A stretch of DNA of 47,341 bases from Acidobacteriota bacterium. Lineage in GTDB: Bacteria > Acidobacteriota > Thermoanaerobaculia > Thermoanaerobaculales > Sulfomarinibacteraceae. The DNA is taken from NCBI GenBank assembly GCA_013152925.1, contig JAADFK010000064.1, positions 1 through 47,341 on the forward strand, given 5' to 3'. Position numbers and translations under genes: made by a program. Positions 42,491-47,341 of the stretch are shown here, piece by piece (position 1 is the first letter of the stretch; each line of letters starts with the position of its first letter). The notes under the pieces are model-generated. The model was not told the origin of the DNA and did not search any database. It worked only from the letters and a program-made list of their open reading frames with translations.

Positions 42491-42597
42491 TCTTCCTTCC
42501 CCTTTCCTTCTTCCTCGCTCCTGTCTCAGACTCAACAAAGTGGATTCCTTCTCAGAATATGTCTCATCTTATATATGAACAAATACGCCATATTTTC

Positions 42598-42626
42598 AAT
42601 ATGTGCTCACCACCGGTCGCTGTCAA
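42598..42626 (-). promoter_or_regulatory. Sigma-70 promoter of the multiheme cytochrome gene
   Basis: On the minus strand TTGACA (42621-42626) and CATATT (42598-42603) are 17 nt apart. The following ~60 nt are AT-rich with repeated ATAT words (42545-42600), unusual for this genome. The leader to the ATG is about 100 nt. Confidence 0.7.
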
Positions 42627-42815
42627 CCGCGATCACCAATCAGCCACCGATCGGCCACGGCTCCCCGGCCGCGTTCGGGGGGATGGGGGAATGGTCGAAT
42701 CTGGCGCTGCTGGTGGACGATGCTCCTGGCCCAGTGCCGGCCGCCGTGATTGTCCCTGCGGCCGTGGCTGCCTTCCACCTCCAGGGGACGGCCCGTGCTC
42801 GGAGCCCCGGCGGCG

Positions 42816-43853
42816 TCAGAGCTCTGCGGCGGCGTGAAACGCTTCGACCACGGCGGGATCGAACTGCTGACCGGCGTTGATGTCGAGCTCGGCGATCGCC
42901 TCGTCGAGGGGCAGTGGCTGGGCGTAAAGCCGCCGCGTCGTCATGGCGGCGAAGGCGTCGGCCACGGCCAGGATCCGCGCCTCCAGCGGAATGGCCTCGG
43001 CCGCCAGCCCGTCCGGGTAGCCGGTGCCATCCCACCGCTCGTGGTGGTGGAGGACGGCCGGTGCGGCGTCCGCCTGTGGCGGGAGCCCTTCGAGGATGGT
43101 GGCGCCGGTGAAGGGATGCTGACGGATGCGGGCCAGCTCGTCCTCGTCCAGCGGACCCGGCTTGTTGACGACGGAGTCTGGCAGGAAGAGCAGGCCGAGA
43201 TCGTGAACCAGGCCTGCCGCTCGCACTCTGGAGCAGACGGCGGAGTCGAGCCCCAGGCGGTGGGCCACCAACTGCGCCAGGTGGGCCACCTGGACGGAGT
43301 GGTAGGGCTGGTGGAGGGAGCGTTCGTCGAGGGACCGGACGAGCATCGAGATCAGGTTGGAATAGGCCTGGGCCGGGAGGCTTTCTTGGGGAGGGAGTTG
43401 GTTGGAGCTGTGCCCAGGTCCTGCCTCCTGAAGAGGTGAGTACCAGGCCTCCCGCTCCAGCCAGCGTCCGGCAGGCCCCTCCATGAGGGAATCGACGGAT
43501 CCAAGAAAGCTCTTGAGGTCGAAGGGCTTGATGATGAAGTCGTCGGCGCCGCTGGAGAGGATCATCCGGCGGGTTCGGAGATCGTCCCGCCCCGTGATCA
43601 GCAGGATGCGGAGATCGTGCATCACGTCGACCATCCGCAGACGGAGTGCCACGTCAATCCCGCTCAGACGAGGCATGTTGACGTCGAAGACTGCAAGCGA
43701 CGGCTGCTTGCTGCGGATGGTCTCGAGGGCCGAGGCACCGTCGGTGCACGGGATCGTCGTGAAGCCGCGGGACGTCAACACTTCGTCCAGCGCCATCAGG
43801 ATAGCCGGTTCATCCTCGGCCAGCACGGCGAAACGCCGGTTCTTCAGTGTCAT
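42816..43853 (-). CDS. Response regulator with HD-GYP c-di-GMP phosphodiesterase domain
   Basis: The 345-residue product has an N-terminal receiver domain with acidic pocket E13-D14, phosphoacceptor D57 (LAVFDVNMPRLSG) and K109 (DDFIIKPFD), then an HD-GYP domain with VHDLG and HHERWDGTGYPDGL, the motif set of active c-di-GMP hydrolases. No partner kinase is in the window. The ATG at 43853 has no Shine-Dalgarno sequence; a -10-like TACAAT is exactly 6 nt upstream, suggesting leaderless expression. It lies 326 nt upstream of the cytochrome gene on the same strand; that gap also holds the cytochrome promoter and no gene I can support. Confidence 0.93.
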   Translation of the reverse strand: MTLKNRRFAVLAEDEPAILMALDEVLTSRGFTTIPCTDGASALETIRSKQPSLAVFDVNMPRLSGIDVALRLRMVDVMHDLRILLITGRDDLRTRRMILSSGADDFIIKPFDLKSFLGSVDSLMEGPAGRWLEREAWYSPLQEAGPGHSSNQLPPQESLPAQAYSNLISMLVRSLDERSLHQPYHSVQVAHLAQLVAHRLGLDSAVCSRVRAAGLVHDLGLLFLPDSVVNKPGPLDEDELARIRQHPFTGATILEGLPPQADAAPAVLHHHERWDGTGYPDGLAAEAIPLEARILAVADAFAAMTTRRLYAQPLPLDEAIAELDINAGQQFDPAVVEAFHAAAEL

Positions 43854-43903
43854 GGGAGGATTGTAACTCCGAAAGCTCGTTGGGGTCCACCGGTTCTCCG
43901 ATG

Positions 43904-44146
43904 CCGGGTTCGAGGTTGTTGGACTATGCCCCGGGGTGTCCAGCATGGAGCACGGGCTTGAGCCCGCATCGTGTTGAGCCACGGTGCGATGCAAACGAAC
44001 GACGCCCCAAGCGGACTGAAGTCCGCGCTCCGTGGCGCCGCCGTGACGGCGCGCATCGTACCCGGACCTTGGGGCGAGGCGTTCATCGGCGTTACCGGAT
44101 CATCCCCTATCACGAGCGTTCGCAGCAGCGCAACAACCTCACCCGG
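43904..44146. repeat. MITE-like element, copy 1
   Basis: The element is bounded by inverted ends (CCGGGTTCGAGGTTGTTG on the left; CAACAACCTCACCCGG on the right). It contains an internal perfect palindrome GCGGACTGAAGTCCGC and a long block (from GGTGCGATGCAAACGAA onward) shared with copy 2 at 44362-44596 with few changes. It has no transposase. The size (about 240 bp) and terminal repeats fit a non-autonomous mobile element. Confidence 0.65.
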
Positions 44147-44202
44147 GAACAGTGGCTCGAGCTAATCCCACTTTTCCGCGCCGCAGGCGTGCCAACTCTT
44201 TC

Positions 44203-44294
44203 CTCTGCGTTCCCAGCGATCCCTGCGCGAAACATTCCCGGGTGGGTGGGGGGAGAGAAGAGAGTTTCGCGCAGAGAGCGCAGAGAACGCGGAG
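44203..44294. repeat. CTCTGCG-type inverted repeat between the two MITE-like copies
   Basis: A left arm (44203-44232, containing CTCTGCGTTC and CTGCGCGAAA) faces a right arm (44264-44294, containing TTTCGCGCAGAG and GCAGAGAACGC). Such CTCTGCG/CGCAGAG arrays occur as dispersed repeats in several bacterial phyla. No gene is present from 43854 to 44662. Confidence 0.6.
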
Positions 44295-44361
44295 AGCAGA
44301 GAATGTATGTGTGCGGCGCTCTGCCCCTCAGCGCGAGCTTCCCGGCCCAGCGCTGTACCCG

Positions 44362-44596
44362 GAGGTTGTTGCGCGGTGCCCAAGCTTTGGGAGTGTCGGG
44401 ATGGAGCGCGGGCTAGAGTCCGCATCGTGGTGAGCCACGGTGCGATGCAAACGAATGACGCCCCAAGCGGACTGAAGTCCGCGCTCCGTGGCGCCGCCGT
44501 GACGGCGCGCATCGTACCCGGACCTTGGGGCGAGGCGTTCATCGGTGTCACCGCATCTCCCGCCATTGCGAACGTTCGGAACAGCGCACCAACCCC
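44362..44596. repeat. MITE-like element, copy 2
   Basis: It begins GGAGGTTGTTGCGC and ends with a degenerate complement (GCGCACCAACCCC). The central ~150 nt are nearly identical to copy 1, including the GCGGACTGAAGTCCGC palindrome and GGCGCCGCCGTGACGGCGCG. It ends about 67 nt before the next gene and may supply or separate its promoter. Confidence 0.65.
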
Positions 44597-44662
44597 GGTC
44601 CGGGGGAGCTGTTGCCCGCGACAAGCTGGGCTGCTACATTCGAGAGCTGGAAGGGGGGCACC

Positions 44663-45208
44663 ATGGCTGACGCGACACGTCTCAAGGATGCGGTGGAAGA
44701 TCGGGGACCGTACGCCGTCTGGGAGCTGATGACCGATGAGGAGCGGAGGGCCGCTGCGGCCGCAGCGTGGGTCGGGGCCGAGGGGGAGGGAAAAACCCTG
44801 CTCCAGATGACCATGGCCAAGGAGCTGAAGTTTCGTCCGCAGACCGTGCGGCGGCTGCCCGCGGACAAGGTCGCCGGCCGGCTGGCCCACATTGCGAAGA
44901 ACCTTCCCGAGGATGCGCTGTTCCAACTGCTCTTTCACTTCCACCTGGCCGAGCGCCGGAAGCTTCTCGGCGAGTTCCTCGATGCCGTTGGGTTGCCGCA
45001 CGAGGAGGGGATCCTCGATCTTCCCGAAGATGCGGAGCCACCCGAAGCGTCCAAGGTCAAGGAGGCCGCCGAGGTCCTCGTGAAGGCCCACGGCCGGGAC
45101 GCCGTGATCTACCTCGCCACCCTGGCGGTCGCCGACGGGGCGTTCTGGGGCGGAGTCGACGAAGTTCTCGCCGGATTCGACGCCTCGGGCGAGCCGGTCG
45201 CCGGGTAG
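44663..45208 (+). CDS. Conserved-looking cytoplasmic protein, unknown function
   Basis: The 181-residue product is mostly alpha-helical by composition (ADKVAGRLAHIAKNLPEDALFQLLFHFHLAERRKLLGEFLDAVG) and acidic, with no signal peptide, Cys or catalytic motif. The ATG at 44663 has GGAAGGGGGG upstream, which supports a real gene; the longer open frame reaches into the MITE-like repeat. It is convergent with the surface protein gene, one base apart. I do not recognise the family. Confidence 0.7.
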   Translation: MADATRLKDAVEDRGPYAVWELMTDEERRAAAAAAWVGAEGEGKTLLQMTMAKELKFRPQTVRRLPADKVAGRLAHIAKNLPEDALFQLLFHFHLAERRKLLGEFLDAVGLPHEEGILDLPEDAEPPEASKVKEAAEVLVKAHGRDAVIYLATLAVADGAFWGGVDEVLAGFDASGEPVAG

Positions 45209-45209
45209 C

Positions 45210-47341
45210 TCAGTAACCCAACTCCACGGCACCGATGTCCGGCGCGGTGCCCGCTGCGCGGGAGTGCCCCAGGATGTCCTCGGAAGCGGCCGTGGCCGCG
45301 TCCCCCGCGTCAACGACCGGGCTCCCGCTCGCCGGAGCTCCATGGAGCCTGACGAGGCGGAGGAAGACCTCCCGTACCGTCTGGGAGGTGTCGGCGAACT
45401 GCCAGGCGGCGCCGTCCCACCGGGGCACCACCAGGTTCGTCTGGGCGCCGATGAGGGGATCTCCCGTGACCGCGTGGGTGTCGTCGGTGGTGTTGATCAG
45501 CTCGGAAGCATCGTAGGGGAGGGACTGCCCTCCGTTCCAGTAGAGGTTGTGGTCCAGGGCGAAGGAGGCCGTCTCGGCCGGGGGCGTGTCGGAGAAGTCG
45601 TTGGTGCCGCCCGGGTCGGTGGCCCCCATGGTGCCGGTGGGATCGGACCAGACGTTGTTGTAGAAGAGGATGTTCTCGTTGGCCGGGTTGTCACCCTCGG
45701 TGTTGAGCCGCATGGCGAAGGCCAGCGCCGGCAGGTCGCCCGCCACGGTATTGTTCCGGAAGGTGATGTCCTTGCCGCCCTTGACGCCGAAGGGCGCCCG
45801 CATGACGTTGGCCGAGTTGCCCAGCATCAGGTTGTTCTCCACGAGCACGCGCTGCGCCTCGAAGAAGGCGTTGCCGTCCTCGCCGATGAGAACGAAGTTG
45901 GTGCCGGTGGAGCCCTCCCAGTTGAGGAAGACGTTTCGGCGCACGGTAATATCCTGGCTCCCGGTGAAGGCGTCGCTGCTCCCGTTGCTGTCCTTGATGA
46001 CGATGAACGAGGAGGTGTCGTTGCCGTTGCTCCTCCCGCTGCCCTCGAAGTCGTTGAACAGGACGTTGTCCTCCACTGTGATCCGCGCGGCGCTGTTGAT
46101 GTCCATATGCTCGTCGGTACCGGCCTGGTTGTAGAAGACGTTCCCCTGCACCGTGATGTCGGTAACGCTGTTGTTGATCTTGAGGATGTCGTTGTTGTAG
46201 CTGTCGTGGAGGACGTTGCCGCGGAAGATGAGGTCCTTGACAAGCCCCTCGCTGCCGCCGCCGTCCACGTGGATCACCAGGGCGCCGGCACCCGGGCCGT
46301 CGTGGGCGATGTCGAAGCCCTGGATGGTGATCCCGCTGCAGCCGTCGTAAGTGGTGATGACGCGGTCGTTGTTCCGGAGCAGGGCGCGGAAGCGTACCGA
46401 GGAGCGGACGGTCACGCCCTGGGCGAAGTGCCCGCGGAGGTGGGTCCGTCCCGTATAGGTGCCCGGTTCCACCAGGATCAGGCTGCCGTCCTGCACGGAG
46501 TCCAGGGCGTGCTCGATGGTGGCCCATGGGCTGGCGAAGGAGCCGTCGCCGGTGGAATCGTTACCGTCCGTCGCCACGTAGTAGCGCGTTCCCAGCTCGT
46601 CCATCAGAGTAAAGGTCGCTGTCAGGAAGACCGCCATCTGGGCTCGCGTGACCGGGTCGTTGGGGCAGTACTGTGGGGGGGTGGCACTGCACCCGGCGGT
46701 GATACGCCGCTTCGAGAGCTCTTCAATCCACGGTGCGAAGGGGTTGCCGGTGGGCACATCGTCGAAGATCCCGGAAGCGGGAGGCGGGGAGTAGCCCGCT
46801 CCCTCCTCCGTCGTCAGCAGGAAGACGGCCATCTGGCCCCTGGTGACAGGATCGTTCGGGCAATACAGGGGAGGGTTGGCGCTGCACCCGGCGGTGATGC
46901 CGCGGTTGGCCAGCTCTTCGATCCACGGTGCAAAGGGGTCGCCGACCGGAACGTCGTCGAACATCCCCGTGGTCGGTGGGGGTACGTAGCCCTCACCCTC
47001 CCGGGAGACCAGGAGGAAGACGGCCATCTGGCCCCGGGTCGTCACACCGTCGGGACAGAAGAGGGGAGGATCTCCGCTGCAACCGGCGGTCACCTGAGAT
47101 TGGCACAGGGCCGAGACCCAGGGATGTCCCCAGGATCCGGCGGGCACGTCGTTGAACCGGCAGGAGAGGAAACGCGCCCACTTGGCGTCGATGAAGTTGC
47201 CGGGATCTGTGGCGAAGATGGCGGTGGAATCCTGGTTGGCCACGGTGTCGGGGTGGGAGTCGCCGCTGGTGCCGCCGTACTCCTCGCGGAGGCGGTTGGG
47301 GTGGCTGGCGTGATCGTCGGGGTAGGTCAGCACGTCGAACC
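45210..47341 (-). CDS. Surface protein with SLH-like repeats and a right-handed beta helix (5' end outside the window)
   Basis: About 710 codons are present and the frame continues past the right edge ([10 protein letters not shown] precedes the first possible GTG), so the start is missing. Three ~55-residue SLH-like repeats ([21 protein letters not shown]-type, each with AGCS...CP and [10 protein letters not shown]) anchor proteins to the cell wall or surface. They are followed by a DUF1565-like opening ([20 protein letters not shown]) and a parallel beta helix with [22 protein letters not shown] rungs, ending in the GSPVVDAGD...DIGAVEL motif common in such helices. Polysaccharide binding or cleavage is possible; no catalytic residues were identified. 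Confidence 0.88.
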   Translation of the reverse strand, partial: FDVLTYPDDHASHPNRLREEYGGTSGDSHPDTVANQDSTAIFATDPGNFIDAKWARFLSCRFNDVPAGSWGHPWVSALCQSQVTAGCSGDPPLFCPDGVTTRGQMAVFLLVSREGEGYVPPPTTGMFDDVPVGDPFAPWIEELANRGITAGCSANPPLYCPNDPVTRGQMAVFLLTTEEGAGYSPPPASGIFDDVPTGNPFAPWIEELSKRRITAGCSATPPQYCPNDPVTRAQMAVFLTATFTLMDELGTRYYVATDGNDSTGDGSFASPWATIEHALDSVQDGSLILVEPGTYTGRTHLRGHFAQGVTVRSSVRFRALLRNNDRVITTYDGCSGITIQGFDIAHDGPGAGALVIHVDGGGSEGLVKDLIFRGNVLHDSYNNDILKINNSVTDITVQGNVFYNQAGTDEHMDINSAARITVEDNVLFNDFEGSGRSNGNDTSSFIVIKDSNGSSDAFTGSQDITVRRNVFLNWEGSTGTNFVLIGEDGNAFFEAQRVLVENNLMLGNSANVMRAPFGVKGGKDITFRNNTVAGDLPALAFAMRLNTEGDNPANENILFYNNVWSDPTGTMGATDPGGTNDFSDTPPAETASFALDHNLYWNGGQSLPYDASELINTTDDTHAVTGDPLIGAQTNLVVPRWDGAAWQFADTSQTVREVFLRLVRLHGAPASGSPVVDAGDAATAASEDILGHSRAAGTAPDIGAVELGY

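Noticed and set aside
42693-42880. Small plus-strand ORF starting MGEWSNLALLVDD
   Set aside because: No ribosome binding site and it overlaps the HD-GYP gene in antisense; no family features.

Overview
This is a 47.3 kb window of GC-rich bacterial chromosome with dense, mostly minus-strand genes. The mix of core genes (infB, nusA, rimP, lon, nrdR), a class I HMG-CoA reductase, a 15-heme cytochrome, Cys-bearing SLH repeats, very large FN3/PQQ-propeller exoproteins, sigma-54 signals and HprK/PqqD-type genes suggests a Gram-negative soil or sediment bacterium. An Acidobacteriota-like lineage is my guess, with low confidence and no marker gene to prove it. I saw no tRNA, rRNA, CRISPR array or complete insertion sequence.

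Layout. 1-2978: infB (cut by the window edge), nusA and rimP, with a sigma-70 promoter and a leader hairpin that looks like an attenuator. 3023-5077: queG, divergent from an exported propeller-like protein. 5185-18276: a 13 kb co-directional minus-strand block. It runs, in transcription order, from two paralogous giant secreted proteins (1465 and 1694 aa) to a small exported protein and then a tightly overlapping four-gene cassette: a PqqD/RRE protein with a two-Cys tail, an HprK-like kinase, a radical SAM/SPASM enzyme and a lasso-peptide-B2-like transglutaminase-fold protein. A sigma-54 promoter with upstream activator-like 17-mers precedes the first giant gene. 18507-24411: UDP-glucuronate decarboxylase, then a coupled operon of membrane protein, nrdR, hsp20 and lon. 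24663-31436: HDAC-like deacetylase, HEAT-repeat protein, patatin, HMG-CoA reductase and a UbiB-family kinase. 31487-36060: a storage-granule cluster (phasin, WS/DGAT, SCP2-like protein, patatin-like hydrolase, PhaR) sharing a palindromic operator. 36469-39439: a QueD-like protein and a frameshifted TIGR03960/DUF2344 radical SAM gene. 39767-43853: a multiheme cytochrome and an HD-GYP response regulator. 43904-44596: MITE-like repeats. 44663-47341: a small unknown protein and the 3' part of an SLH/beta-helix surface protein.

The best candidate for an undescribed system is the 5185-7803 cassette. It has the parts of a RiPP pathway (recognition domain, kinase, radical SAM enzyme, leader-protease-like protein) but no lasso cyclase and no separate precursor gene. 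The PqqD protein itself ends in a peptide-like tail with two cysteines and a terminal serine, so it may be a precursor fused to its own recognition domain. The second notable signal is a promoter-operator module repeated almost exactly in front of the phasin and phaR genes.
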